A stretch of DNA of 64,000 nucleotides from Eudromia elegans (GCA_003342815.1 PTEX01000536.1:18260-82259); one strand, 5' to 3'. Positions 25,031 to 38,360 are shown, counted from the first letter of the stretch. Program-made: numbers and translations. Notes: generated by a model from the letters alone, not told the origin.

Positions 25031-26018
25031 CACAAAAAAACCCTATCTTTTAATTATATGTAACCCCCCCTAGTTTTTCTACCAAGGATAATGATGTCCT
25101 ATTAATGTTTTTGTATAGTCATAATTTTTTTCTATAGTCATAATCTCTGTCATGAGGCTTTCCAGTTTCCTCTCTTCTGCACCAAAGAGTCCTGAACTCT
25201 TTACTTGAACACCATGCAGATTCTTTGTACTCCTTGGGAACTTTGTGCTCCTTGCACTTCCTCAATTCCACAATGCCCTTTTAGAGGACAAAGTTGATAG
25301 ATATTCTATGCATTTTTCAGTAAAACAAGTTATTTACTAGCATCGTTATGCTTTTTAATGCTAATATTTATTCCTTACTTCCTAGCATTTCTATTTAATT
25401 TTTTTATCATTTATGAGAATTTACTTGTCATTTTCTGAGAATCATCCTCAATGAATTTTGTTCTGTAATTGTGTAACTGTTATTTAACTTAGTTGGAGAG
25501 GCTGTCCCTTTCTACCCCCTTAATATCCTGCAAATGTCTCCCTCTTTGTACTGATGCTGTTTTATTTCTGTTCTTCCGTCAGGAAATAGTGAGAAGATCC
25601 ATGTTCAACTTTATTTGGATCCCATTTGTCTGTCATTTTTAGTCCATCTACAGTACTGTTAAGCATTAAGCTTAAAATAAAAAAAAATACAATTTACAGA
25701 AAAAAAATCTGTTCAGGGACTGTGGTCAGGACCTAATTTCTGAGCATAACTATAATGCTCAAGAATGAATTATCAAAGACTTCATTATTTTTAACTCTGA
25801 CTTAGGGTCAAATGTAAGCTGATCAGGTCTTTGGGAAGAGGGACTAAATAATTTATTTAGATCTCTTCTCATTTTTTTTCTATAACATTGATACAGTTTT
25901 TATGCAGTTAATACGCATACAAATGCATGCATTATATTATGCATGAATATATATGAAGCATTTAATGCATATTTAAAAGGATATACATGGACCTCATTCT
26001 TCATCCCCACACTATTTT

Positions 26019-26092
26019 CAGTTTGCCTTTATTTTAAAGACAAGACTAGATTTTTCCAGTTTCCTTTATTTTAAGGATGGGAACAGTTTTCC
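26019..26092. repeat. Imperfect tandem repeat, two copies of about 37 bp
   Basis: CAGTTTGCCTTTATTTTAAA... at 26019 is repeated as CAGTTTCCTTTATTTTAAGG... at 26057, with several mismatches and a small length difference. Confidence 0.6.
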
Positions 26093-26119
26093 AGTTCAGT
26101 ACTGGAGCCTAGAACATGC

Positions 26120-26160
26120 TTTTTTTTTTTTTTTTTTTTTTTTTTTTCCCCCCCGCCCTC
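26120..26160. repeat. Poly(T)28 followed by C7 pyrimidine tract
   Basis: T at 26120-26147, then C at 26148-26154, then GCCCTC. It is an almost pure polypyrimidine run of about 40 bases. Confidence 0.9.
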
Positions 26161-29100
26161 CAGACAGCAAATTATAGGTTTTAATAATGTGTTCCCAAAT
26201 TCTTTGGTTTTACTAAAAATATTCATCTATTATTATGTTTAGGAAGAAACTATGTAATGTCAAGCCAGAGTGCTTTACCATTAGTTTCTACAAAGAGACT
26301 GATGGTGTTTCATTTGTTATTTTGATAACGAGATACAGGAATTCAAAGTCATGACATTTATTAGAAAGCTATGACAGAAGCAGAATTGAAATTTGCACAC
26401 CTTGAGGCTTGTTCCAAGAGTGATTTCAACAGTGAATTGGGGAGGGAATGCAGCTTTGTAACCAATGGCATTTATGACTATGTCATAGAATTAAAGACTT
26501 GATAAATAGAGGGCATTGATGCTATTCTACTTGGTAATTAGGCATGGGAGGATGAGGGTGAGCAGGAGAATGATGACATGGCTGCACTTTGTATTTATTA
26601 GAATGTCCTTCCAATGATCTCTGCCTTTAGAAGTATGGCATTTACTTCCTCAAGTGAATTGATATTTTAGAGAATATCTTTCACACTGAAGTCACCATGA
26701 AGTACTATACAGTGAGTAGAGCATGTTACAAAATCAGGCCAACCACTATGTCCTCTTCATATTTGTTCTCTTTAAAGTTGCATGAATATGCATTTTAATA
26801 TACTCTGTAATTTCTGTTTTCCACTAAGGAAAGGTTTCTTAAGATCTGAAGGATAAAGAATATGTGTTGAAGGAAACAGTAGGATCTTTGGAATGGGATT
26901 GAACGCATAAACTTGTTTCTAAATTTTTTGTTTTCTCTCTCTGTGGTTAAAATGCTGCAACCCTTCAAAGTCAATAGAAAGCCTCTATATGATTAGGATG
27001 TGCTTTAGATAAACTGTAAAGAAATTTTCTTTCATGCAACATTTATAATTGATCTGATTTAGCTAAATTAGCTGAAGTCTAGATTGAAAGGAGGTAGCTT
27101 GCCCTCTGGCAATTGATCAACTTCCTCTATAGAAACCTAGAACTTACTGACAGGTGAACTATTATGAGCTATTTTTTATGCTGTATGGCTGGGAGCTGAG
27201 AGAATGCAGAACAAAAACTAAGCAAATACTCTTTATCCATTCCCAACAATAATCTGATAAAGAATCTTATATGTTATTGCATTTACTGATTTTTTTTNTT
27301 TCTAAATACTTTTTGAGCCTATATATTTTTGCTAGTTTTAAAAAAATCCCTTGAGGGATTTTAATTGTGCTATGAGAAAAAAAAGACTTTGCTGTTTTTA
27401 AACTCATAATGCCCCCAAGTGCTCGGGTTGCTATGAAAAAAGGAACAATAATTCCCTATGTATTGTCTGTCTTCTAACTATAACTTAATATACCTTATCC
27501 TTCTCTAGTTTGCCTTAAAGGAATTACTTTTCATACATGAAGATAAGTCACACAACAGAAAAACAAAAGAAATAATTTAGACTTAAACTCACTACAGGAA
27601 TAGTCAATGATAGCCATTTTTATGAAAAAAAAAGAAGAAATATCTCATAAAAATATCAGTACTTTTGAGAATCAGTAAGCCTGACTTCCTCTAGCAATTT
27701 GTCAATGGTAAGTCCAAGACTGGGTACTCTCCTTCTTCACGCCCATTTTTCCAGAAGGCCCTAGGAATTTTGCGTAGGAGGTTCTGGCTGTTGCCTGTGG
27801 CTACTCCGTTATGATTTTTCTTATCTGTGATCTCTGTTATTGGATACTTGCAAAAACCTCTTATGGGTACCTTATGGTGGTCTATAAAATATGTGTTCAA
27901 TAGTTTTCTGTGGCTTGACACAATTTCTACTGCAAACTTATTGAATTCTTCTTAACTAAGATTTTGAAAAATCAGCATATTTTCTTTTACCAGTTTTCAC
28001 CCTCCAAGCTGTCTTTTTCTAAAAGTAATTTGGCCCTCAAATTCCTAGACAATTATAGTTTTGATTAATGGGGGAAGTAGGGGAATAAAAATTATTAATT
28101 CCAACCTTATCTAAATTCTCAGTAGCTTGGCTGAACCTTATTGAATATATGTTGTATATATATCTATATGAATACGCATAATATATTTTTTTATTTGTAA
28201 AAAGTTTTGAGGGTCCTGCATAGGCAGCTGTGGATTTGTTAGTATCACAATAAGTAATTACTGCTCAGGCGTTATCAATACAGTGGAAACCTTTCCTCAC
28301 CCACAGATCCGATCAATAATCTAATTTTAGTCAAATGAGTGTTACAAATAAGAAGAATGAATAGGAGTCATTCTTTTAAAAATATAATGCCAACCAAGTA
28401 AGAACAGTCAACCAAAGGCTCATCAAAAATGTGAAAAATGATCAACCTATATTTTTCGATAGCTGGAAAAGAAAATAATATTTTAAGTACACATGAGGCA
28501 TAATAACACACTGACAAAACATTTGACAAAATTCTCTTTCAGGAAATTCTTGAGGATATAGGACTTTTGCTTAATTGCATATGTGAGCTACTTTGGTGTG
28601 TCACTTCAACAATTTTTATAACATCCTATATTTATTCTTATATCAACTGAGTCCATCTGTGAGATTATTCTGCTACCATAACCATAAAACTTTGGAATTT
28701 TGTATCTTTCTTCCACCTGAACATCAGTTGTACTTTGAAGTGAAAAGTCTGATAAATTAATTTACATCTTGCTTTAATCGGTTCTTTCAGTTACTCTGCT
28801 CTAGTACAGAGCAGAGTACAGAATTTTAAAAAAAAATTTGTGTGTTTTTAAATATAAAAAGAATTTCACAAAGCATCTACATGCTACTATATCCTACTGC
28901 ACTTAAGACATAGCTTGGAAAGCTCTAATATGTCTGATTTTGGTTCTATTTCTTCACTTTCCATGTGTATCTGTATCTTGTCAAGCAGGAAATCACTCTC
29001 CCTAATAAGACCACTCTGCAATGACATGCTGCGAAGATGTCCTGCCTATTAAGATCTTATTGCTTCAATACAAGTTTTGTCATTGGATACAGATCTCTTC

Positions 29101-29934
29101 TTATCACTTGCAAGTGTTTTCCTGGCAGAGAAGCATCCTCGGCGTCCTTGCTTTAGCTAAGTGATAGCTGAAAGTTTTCAATCTGAGAATTATAGGAATA
29201 AAGTTCCCAGAAAGATTGCTATTTCTTGTTTGGTTTGCAGATGTCAGACCACAGAATGTTCCAAAGAAAGGAGAGTACTACAAAGCAACAGACAGTTTTT
29301 ATCAGTTAAACTCAATTTAATATGCAGGTCATTCTTTTATTGTCAGAGACATTACCTGGCACACTAAGAGGTAGATTTTGACATGTATTGCATTCTTGGT
29401 GAGAAGAATAAGGAAAGGCATCCTTATCCCTGGAATATTAATGACTGTATTTCTGAATCCATGTAGATAATTGTATATTCAACTGCATACAGTTATGGAG
29501 AGAATTTTCCATATTACAAAGAATAACAGAGACCTTTTTGATAATATCTCATAATGATTCTATTAGCCACAATAGGCAAAGTCAAAGGAAGAAACACGCA
29601 AGAAATACGGAACAGCAGTAATAAAATTAAGACATAATGAAATCCAAGGACCTTTGAGAACACAGTCAGAGGATATTCTCACCTCCATCCCTGGAAAGGT
29701 GATGGAGTAGCTCATCCTGGCTGCTGTCTTCAGGCACATGGAGGAGAAGGTGCTCGGGAGTAGCCAGCATGGGTTCACCAAGGGGAAATCATGCTTGACT
29801 AACCTGATAGCCTTCTATGATGGGGTGACTGGCTGGATAGATGAGGGCAGAGCGATTGGTGTCATCTATATGGACTTCAGCAAGGCTTTTGACACTGTTC
29901 CTCACAACATCGTCCTGGGCAAACTCCAGAAGAG

Positions 29935-30514
29935 TGGTAATACTTTTAGAAGAATATGGATTTGTGGCCTATCAAAACTCACTCTTAGCACGACGGCAGG
30001 CTGTCTTGACATGACTGCAGGCCGTGATGATTCCGCTGCGCTACAAGGACTCTGAGAACAAAGAGATAATGACCCTGAGAACGGAGCCGCCAGGAACTGG
30101 GAGTACTGAGGCTGCAAGGACACTCAGAGCAGAGAAGGAAAAAATAAGAACTGTGGAGCGAGCGGAGGAGTGGGAACCAACTTCAAATGTGGGACAGAGA
30201 GAGCTCAACAAGATAAGAGCCAGGGCACCTGTAGTTTGATTAGAAGGATGTGTGCTTTTAGCCAATCATTATGTTANTGTGCGTGTGAACAGTAGTATGT
30301 AACCAATCAAGTTAACTGCCGAGTGGTTGCTAAGATGACCCTGCTGTAGTTACCATATAAATACCGCTTTGTAATGCAAATAAACTGAACAGATTGCTTT
30401 TGAACCATATTGGTGTGCTTTCTGTTCCGAGCGCCTCTCTGCCTCTGAATTTTCCTGCAGTGATCCTGGCTACCGGATCAGGAAAGTCTCAAAGTCCCGA
30501 CGACTGACGACACA
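29935..30514 (+). mobile_element. Solo LTR of an endogenous retrovirus nested in the CR1
   Basis: A 580-bp segment with TG...CA ends (TGGTAATAC ... GACGACACA) interrupts the CR1 reverse-transcriptase frame. The flanks read GAAGAG (29929-29934) and GAAGTG (30515-30520), a 6-bp duplication matching at five of six bases, which suits an ERVK-type integrase. CCAAT boxes lie at 30262-30266 and 30303-30307, TATAAATA at 30356-30363 and AATAAA at 30379-30384, all in plus-strand order. The CR1 copy at 46440-47430 has GGAAGAGTGGACTAG at the matching place, which supports this insertion point. No internal retroviral genes are present. It shows no obvious similarity to the LTR at 1559-2201. Confidence 0.88.
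30356..30384 (+). promoter_or_regulatory. TATA box and poly(A) signal of the nested LTR
   Basis: TATAAATA at 30356-30363 and AATAAA at 30379-30384, with two CCAAT boxes 50-95 bases upstream. This is a textbook LTR promoter layout. Present activity is unknown. Confidence 0.7.
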
Positions 30515-33500
30515 GAAGTGTGGGTTAGACAGGTGGATAATGAGGTGGATTAGGAATTGACTCGATGGTAGGGCTCAGAGGGTGGTGATCAGTGGTGCCG
30601 AGTCCAGCTGGAGGCCTGTGGTTAGTCGTGTCCCCCATGGGTCAGTCCTAAGTCTGGTCCTGTTCAATTTATTCATTAACGACCTGGATGAAGGGATGGA
30701 GTGCTCCCTCAGCTAGTTTGCTGAAGACACCAAACTGGGAGGAGTAGCTGATAGCCCTGAGGGCTGCGCTGCTGTCCAGTGGGACCTGGACAGACTGGAC
30801 AACTGGACAATGAGAAACCTCATGAAGTTCAACAAGGGCAAGTGCAGGGTCCTGCACCTGGAGAGGAATAACCCTAGACATGCCTACAGGCTGGGGACCG
30901 ACCTCCTGGAAAGCAGCCCTGCAGAGAGGGACCTGGGCATCATGGTGGACAGCAAGTTGGCCATGAGGCAACAGTGTGCCCTCGTGGCCAAGAAGGTCAA
31001 TGAGATCCTGGGGTGCATTAAGAAGAGCATCTACAGCAGGTCAAGGGCTGTGATTCTGCCCCTCTACTCAGCCCTGGTGAGACCGCACCTCAAGTACTGT
31101 GTGCAGTTCTGGGCTCCGCAGTACAAGAGGGATCTGGAGCTGCTGGAGAGAGTCCAGTGCAGGGCTAAAAAGATGTTTAATGGCCTGGAACATCTGCCCT
31201 ATGAGCAAAGGCTGATAGAGCTGGGCCTGTTCAGCCTGAAGAAGGCTGAGAGGGGACCTCATCAGTGTGTATAAGAACCTCAAGAAAGGGAGTGAGGAGG
31301 ATGGGGCTGGCCTCTTCTCAGTGGTGGCCAGAGATAGGACTAGAGACCATAAATTGAGGCACCAAAAGTTCCACAGGAACTTAAGAAAGAATTTCTTGAC
31401 AGTGAGCGTGACAGAGCACTGGAACAGGCTGCCCAGAGAGATTGTGGAGTTTCCTTCTCTGCAGATCTTCGAAACTCACTTGGACACAATCCTGTGCCAT
31501 GTGCCCTAGGTGACCCTACATGCACAGGGGGTTTGAACTAGATGACCTCTAGAGGTCCCTTCCAACCTTGAGCATTCTATGATTCTATGATATTGTTCAG
31601 GAAGCACCTCTGTCTATTTGCATTCCTTCTAATTAAAACCATGATAACAGCTAAGATTTCTGTTTTCAGAGGAATTAGGTTGTGTGGTAAATTCACAGTT
31701 CATGTAGGCATAACAATCAATTCTGTGTTTGTATTTGTGTCTTATAAGAGATGTAAGTAGCAATTCACATATTGAATGCATAGTTATGGCATAGAATGTC
31801 TGGTCTCCTTGCTCAGGTCAAGCATCAACATGACTGCAAAGTTGGAAAATGCAGAAAGTGGCAAATGAGAGTAGAGACCACGATGTGGTCAAATCTTTGG
31901 ATCTATTTTCCCTCACTACAGTTCACTATTAAAATGGATATAGTGAGGACATTAACATTACAACTAACACTACAAGCCTGGTTTCCAAATTTATTTGATT
32001 TCATTCATTCTTATGCATACACCACATTAAAAATTTGAAGAATATTTTCAACGTTCATTTGAAGAATGTTTTCAAGGCCTTCAAAATAAAACATAGAAAT
32101 TAATGTTTGCTTCCCAGAACTAATCTGATGATTTTAATAACGAGAAAGTGTTTACTAGGCAATTGTCGACAGGTACATAATCAATTCCTTCATGGTCTTA
32201 TTGCTTTATTAAAACAAATGGACTACATGATTTAATCATGCTGGAAGATGCTTGATAAATTCCTATGCAAGACTAAGAGATGAAATGCATATCAATATGA
32301 TGATCTAGAAACAGTGAAATGTGCTTTTCGGACAGCTAGCAATAAATATATGCATAGAATACAAATTTCAACTGCAAATTTGAATATATGTTGTCAATAA
32401 GAGTCACATCAGTCAGCTCACTGGAGGTTATGACTGTCAAATAAACTTTTACGGATTTGCCTTGAAAATCCGTAATGGTTATGGTTAGGCCTGGATAGAC
32501 TGAGACAGACTAAGATTAAACTAGAAGTCTGAAATAATTGACACAAGAGTCTTATGTGTTTGAATGCAAAAGCAAATAGTAGCTACAGAGAAAAATTTGA
32601 TACATGGTAACCCCCCAAAAAATAAAAGGTAATACAGAATACTAGAAAGGTATAAAAATATAAACATAGCTTAGATAGATAGCAACCAAATGCTTTAGAA
32701 GATAGCTACACAATGTAATATAACTAACTCCATTTCCCTAGCACAGAACTGTAATCCATAATAATCTCTTTCAATTTAATTACTTAATATAGGGTGGAAT
32801 AAAGGAATGTAGGAGTCGGGTAGCTGAGGTAGATGGGAATAGCAGACATTGAGAAGAATGACTTATTGGAGCTTCGTGAGTTGTCTCTGTAAAAACTGCT
32901 GATCTGCTGATCTTGGAAAAATAACCAGCATAAGCTAAAGAGAACAAGAAAAGGAATTATTTTAGGGGCAAGTTGCAATGTCAAATCATCTATAGTTTAC
33001 AGAGTCGTGAGTCCTGAGGCTGCTGGGAGGTAATCTGACCAAAAAAAAAAAAAAGCACAGATATCTTAGGATATAAGTAAAGCAAATATTTTCAGTGAAA
33101 AATAGTCTGTTTTCTGCAGGAATGTGCCAAAATAAATGGAATAGAGATTTTAAAAAAGATTTTAAATTAAAGTTCAAATTAAGTTTCAAGTGAGGTTCAA
33201 ATTAAAATTAACCACAGTGGTACCAAGGACATTTTCTTATCTTGATGGAAATATCCATACTAAGCAATGAACAGAGGGCAATCGGAAAAGTCAATAATAT
33301 TATAAAAATGAAATTTCAAATATCCAATAGCATCAGAAATATAAGTCTTTTCATATGAAATCTACTAATATATGTCAGATCTACTTATTACTCTACATTT
33401 GAAAATCTGATAGACTATAGCTGCAATGAAATGAAGAAAGGAGTAAAAGGAGTAAAAACCAAAAAGAGATGGTAATGAATTTATTACAATTATTAATGTC

Positions 33501-33674
33501 TTAGGATGTTAAATTGTATCATCCTATATATCCTCTTCTATTACAAGAAGAGAAATGGATACATCAATGAAATGAAAGATAATAAATTAACAAGTAAGAA
33601 ACAAAAGGTATATTCTTGGACAGATTATATTCCTGAGGTTACAGAATAGCATTTAAAAATGAATTAAGAATCTG

Positions 33675-33748
33675 AGGGTTCAAAATAAACATAACAGGGT
33701 TCATAACATAATGAGCATAATAAGCATAATAGGGTTCAAAAATAAATA
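33675..33748. repeat. Interleaved short tandem repeats
   Basis: AGGGTTCA occurs three times, mixed with AACATAA and GCATAAT units, in about 74 bases. It looks like a degenerate local duplication. Confidence 0.6.
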
Positions 33749-34390
33749 CAACAATGACTTGAAGAAGAAATTTCCATATTTTCTTAACAGTAATGACTCT
33801 CTGGCAAAGTTTAAGAAATTTCTCATATAGAATCCATCACTATTCTTCTTGTGTTCTTCTGAAGCAACTGGGACTTGTTGGTATGGGAGAATGAACACCT
33901 GACGAATTTATGGCAACTCAATCTTGTCAATTCTTATTACTTTAAGTGTTGCTCCTAAAGACATTTTCAAGAATCCACAACTCGTTTATCACAAGAGGGC
34001 ACTGCAGGAATGTCTTCTGAAGAGTATCAAGATATTCTTCATCTGAAGCTTATTGGTTACTTTTTCCTTTTTCATTCTCTCCTTCCATAGTGGAATAAAT
34101 AGAAAAAGGGCTAAGAGCATAGCAAGGTCCCATAGCTTCCTAATGAAAGCAGGTATACCTCTGGTGAAGATGTTCAAGAATTTATACAACACAGTCGAAG
34201 TACTGTGTTATCACATTATAAATGTCTAACACACTTTCCAAGCAGTATCCTTTTCAACCAATGTACTTTTATTCTGATATTTTCAGACCAGTTCTCTGTT
34301 CTGAAGCTTATTTCTTTCACCTTCATCTTGACCATACTGTCTTTCTCATGATCAAATATTTCTTTTACAAGTTTTATATTTGTACATATT

Positions 34391-34420
34391 TTTACATGTG
34401 TTTTACATGTTTTACATGTT
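34391..34420. repeat. (TTTTACATG)n short tandem repeat
   Basis: Three near-perfect 9-10-base units of TTTACATGT. Confidence 0.75.
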
Positions 34421-35208
34421 TATCTAATGCTCTATATTTTGTTTATTAGCATTAGCATAGCATTGATGAATAGGACCTGAATTTCAAGTCTTGGCAATGA
34501 AGTTTTTCTGACAAAAATTTAAGATTCTTATTTTTCTTTTTTTTAATCACTTTTCTAGAAAACAAATCTTTCTTCTTCGTTGCAACTAAAGCCTTTTTTT
34601 AAAAAATATTTGAGGGGCAAACTCCACTATCACCTTCTGAATGTAAAGAAGACCTACAGAACTGACTAAACACATTATGAAAGTTGGAAGATCTTTTGAA
34701 AGGTAAGTTTGAATTTATTTTCATTTCCTGCAATGATTTTTCTTTCTACCAACTTTTATTCAGTAAAAAATGCAGCAGAATATTCATTACCCAAAAAAAT
34801 TGAATGATGAAAGTCCTATGATTTTCAGAAAATAATTTCTAATAATCTTTTCTCCCTTTCCACTTCTGCTTCATTCATATGATTCCTGCTTTTAAGACCT
34901 CTTTTTTTTTTCATGGAAAACACTGTGCTTCTCAAAGCATTCTTTGCAATGAATAATGTAGTTATGTAAGAAATAATACATGCACACTTATATCTTAAAA
35001 AATGGCTGTTCTAACTACGTTCCAAATATTCTATACAACTTTTAAGAATGTACAAGTTTTCTGAATGAGCAAGAACAGGCTTCCAAAGATCCATGTTAGT
35101 TGGCTTTTAATAACAGAACACAGTCATCAACTTTTTTTTCTGTTATACTCACTCACTCTCACTCCATAAAATACATAACATATAATATATAATGTATAAA
35201 AATGTATT

Positions 35209-35247
35209 TTATATATTTATATATATATATACATATGTATGTATATT
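35209..35247. repeat. (TA)n microsatellite
   Basis: Interrupted TA repeat with ATGTATGTATA at its 3' side. Confidence 0.8.
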
Positions 35248-37475
35248 TAGGTCAACATTCAGACCAAAAATCTCTGCTGAAGCAGTCTAAATTTAGACTA
35301 TTTTTTTCAAAATTCAAATGAAAAATCAGGACCATTATTCTTTTTCTGGAATGTTTTAAAATTCTTAGTATATATTAGCAATGCAAATTAGCTAATGAAA
35401 ACAGAATTGACTTTGTGAGCATAAACGGAAATTTAATCTTCAAATCTTCAATTTCTTCAAATTTACAAATCCTATCTTTATATTAAAAATTGCAAAAATT
35501 TTTTAAAGCTATAATAGAAATGAAGTTATTGTTACTGATTCGTTAAGTGAAAGGTTGCACAAAACTGCATGGAACTATAATTTAGGTTAAATATGCCAAT
35601 GCATCATTTGTAACACTACTTTGCAGTTCTTCAAAATGAGATAATTGAATACAGATTTTAAAATAAAGCACAATTTCTAGTACACTTCTTAAGAATAGTG
35701 AAATAGTGCTACATTTAAGAAAGTCTACTGAAAACTCACATCACAAAAATGAACTTTTGAAGGTAAGGAAATAGAAAGCCTGTGATTTCAAAATAGAAAA
35801 AAAAAATCAAATTTCCCTACAGTACATATTCATGAGCCATGTTCAATCTTTTTGTTTTTCTGTCAGCTGCACCAGATAGATAATACACATTGCCTGTGTA
35901 CATATTATTTTGCCAGATCAGTGGTTAAAAAGTGGCTTGCATTGTACTAAAATTTATGACATTTCAAATGTGCATTTTTTCTTCCAGTTTTTAAGAGCTA
36001 TATTATAAATCCTTTGATCAATTCAGCAAGTTTTATTTTCTACACAGGCCCCTTAATTGCAAGGGTCTTTCTCTGGCAAACTTTGCTGTGTGAGGATTTT
36101 GGATTGTGCAGCTGATTTCAGTCATGGGCAATTTTTCAATAGGAAGTATGCAATAATTAAAAAGGCTTATATTACTATTAGGCAAATCTTTATCAGCTGT
36201 AAGGACTAAAACCATAATTTTGCAAATAAGTGGAATCATTTACCAAAGTAGAATAGACATCAGAACATACAGAAATATTTATTATCCTTAGAGTTATAAT
36301 TGATTTCCTCCATTTAAATCCATATGAGAGGATTTGCCATGTATTAACTGAGTGGGAGACTGGTGGTTGATATATTACCTTTCCATCTGTATGAATCTGC
36401 TATTGAATGATTTTTTCAGCTGTTGAGGTTTTTCACTTATGTTTCGATTCTCAAGGATCCAACATGAAGTCTCCTAACAAGAATTTAAAAAGGAAGGTCT
36501 TTTATTCTTCTTCTTAAGAACTTTACGCTTTCCAAAATTGTTTCATTTCTGAGTCTTCAGTTTGAAAAAACATAGAAGAAGCCTGATAGCTTTTTAATAT
36601 GGAAAAAGTTTGATAGCTCTTTAAAATAAATTTGATAATCTTGTACACTGAAAGGCTGCTGCTTTTTCGCACTCCACACAAGGAAACACATTGTAGTTCT
36701 TGAGATATGATCTGCTGTAAAATGTGTTGCAAATAAGAGTATTCAGAGTGAGGGTTCTTGAAAATCAATAGAAAATCTCTAATAAAGAGAGAAAAAAAAA
36801 TATTAATTAGAAGACCACTGAGACATGCTTGTGTTTGTCAATGTTCCACTCACCAAATGATGACAATGAACCATTTCTGTTATTACTAAAACTGAGGAAG
36901 GTCCCCCTCAGAAAGATTACAACAGTCTACTAACCTCAGGAAATATTGAATCTGAGAATGAATAGCAGCTCTGTTTTTACATGCACTGTTATTACATATT
37001 GATTTACAAAGTTTAATGTAGCAAAAATACAACTATGTATAGTGTATTAACCTATATAGAACTTTTAAACTGTGGCATATTGGAATTTCTGCTCTTCCTC
37101 TCTTACAGTTGATAGCTTTGTAGCGAAGGTATTGTAATATATGCATATATTGCTAGAATTGTTAGCAAGTAATTAGGAAATATGACCTTAAAAGCATAAT
37201 TACATTTTGAAATAAGTATATGATGTAACTTTTGCAAAGAAACGTAAGTCTTGCTTCTCTTGGCAAGGCTGTCTATAATCTTGAAAGCAACATGAGAACT
37301 GCTAGTACTGACACAACACTACACTACAGTGTATAGTGTATACAAATATCATGGGCAACTTCCAAAAATCAATTAGCTGGCATTGAACTTGTTTTGATTT
37401 GTCCAGATATGTAGGTTTTATTTTTTTCTTTTGCTGAAAAAAAAAAAAAGTTCTACTATATTTTATCGTAATGGA

Positions 37476-37570
37476 AATATAATATAATATAATATAATAT
37501 AATATAATATAATATAATATAATATAATATAATATAATATAATATAATATAATATAATATAATATAATAT
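37476..37570. repeat. (AATAT)n pentanucleotide microsatellite, at least 19 units
   Basis: Ninety-five bases of perfect AATAT repeat run straight into the assembly gap, so its true length is unknown. Confidence 0.95.
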
Positions 37571-38320
37571 NNNNNNNNNNNNNNNNNNNNNNNNNNNNNN
37601 NNNNNNNNNNNNNNNNNNNNNNNNNNNNNNNNNNNNNNNNNNNNNNNNNNNNNNNNNNNNNNNNNNNNNNNNNNNNNNNNNNNNNNNNNNNNNNNNNNNN
37701 NNNNNNNNNNNNNNNNNNNNNNNNNNNNNNNNNNNNNNNNNNNNNNNNNNNNNNNNNNNNNNNNNNNNNNNNNNNNNNNNNNNNNNNNNNNNNNNNNNNN
37801 NNNNNNNNNNNNNNNNNNNNNNNNNNNNNNNNNNNNNNNNNNNNNNNNNNNNNNNNNNNNNNNNNNNNNNNNNNNNNNNNNNNNNNNNNNNNNNNNNNNN
37901 NNNNNNNNNNNNNNNNNNNNNNNNNNNNNNNNNNNNNNNNNNNNNNNNNNNNNNNNNNNNNNNNNNNNNNNNNNNNNNNNNNNNNNNNNNNNNNNNNNNN
38001 NNNNNNNNNNNNNNNNNNNNNNNNNNNNNNNNNNNNNNNNNNNNNNNNNNNNNNNNNNNNNNNNNNNNNNNNNNNNNNNNNNNNNNNNNNNNNNNNNNNN
38101 NNNNNNNNNNNNNNNNNNNNNNNNNNNNNNNNNNNNNNNNNNNNNNNNNNNNNNNNNNNNNNNNNNNNNNNNNNNNNNNNNNNNNNNNNNNNNNNNNNNN
38201 NNNNNNNNNNNNNNNNNNNNNNNNNNNNNNNNNNNNNNNNNNNNNNNNNNNNNNNNNNNNNNNNNNNNNNNNNNNNNNNNNNNNNNNNNNNNNNNNNNNN
38301 NNNNNNNNNNNNNNNNNNNN
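37571..38320. other. Assembly gap (750 N)
   Basis: An unbroken run of N. Different microsatellites end on each side, so the gap holds at least the junction between them and perhaps other sequence. Open frames spanning it are artefacts. Confidence 0.99.
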
Positions 38321-38360
38321 CTTCCTTCCTTCCTTCCTTCCTTCCTTCCTTCCTTCCTTC
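38321..38360. repeat. (CTTC)n tetranucleotide microsatellite, at least 10 units
   Basis: Forty bases of perfect CTTC repeat emerge from the gap. They decay into a pyrimidine-rich tract to about 38404. Confidence 0.95.

Larger units (their letters stand above)
25031..29677. other. AT-rich non-coding sequence
   Basis: No gene or interspersed repeat was confidently recognised. A 76-codon minus-strand frame at 27691-27921 has a more balanced residue composition than its neighbours but no known similarity. The final 100 bases could hold undetected 5' sequence of the adjoining CR1. Confidence 0.5.
29678..31590 (+). mobile_element. CR1 LINE, 5'-truncated, split by an LTR
   Basis: CR1 is a non-LTR retrotransposon that copies itself by target-primed reverse transcription. 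This copy begins within ORF2 at LTSIPGKVME and carries reverse-transcriptase motif A ([13 protein letters not shown]) at about 29868-29907, before the inserted LTR (29935-30514). After it come [13 protein letters not shown]-like sequence and FAEDTKL at about 30718, where the family has FADDTKL, so one catalytic Asp reads as Glu. A long intact stretch (30810-31272) then runs through [19 protein letters not shown] to GLFSLKK. There is a stop just before FAED, and the frame shifts near 31250. The C-terminus (FHRNLRKNF, WNRLPREIVE) is in the next frame. The 3' UTR ends in attctatgattctatga. The usual element is several kilobases long; about 1.33 kb of CR1 sequence remains here. Confidence 0.93.
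31591..37475. other. AT-rich non-coding sequence
   Basis: No gene or interspersed repeat recognised. The open frames are at most 81 codons and look like chance. It contains small tandem repeats, listed separately. Confidence 0.55.

Noticed and set aside
30669-30971. 100-codon minus-strand frame
   Set aside because: Shadow frame antisense to the CR1 reverse transcriptase.
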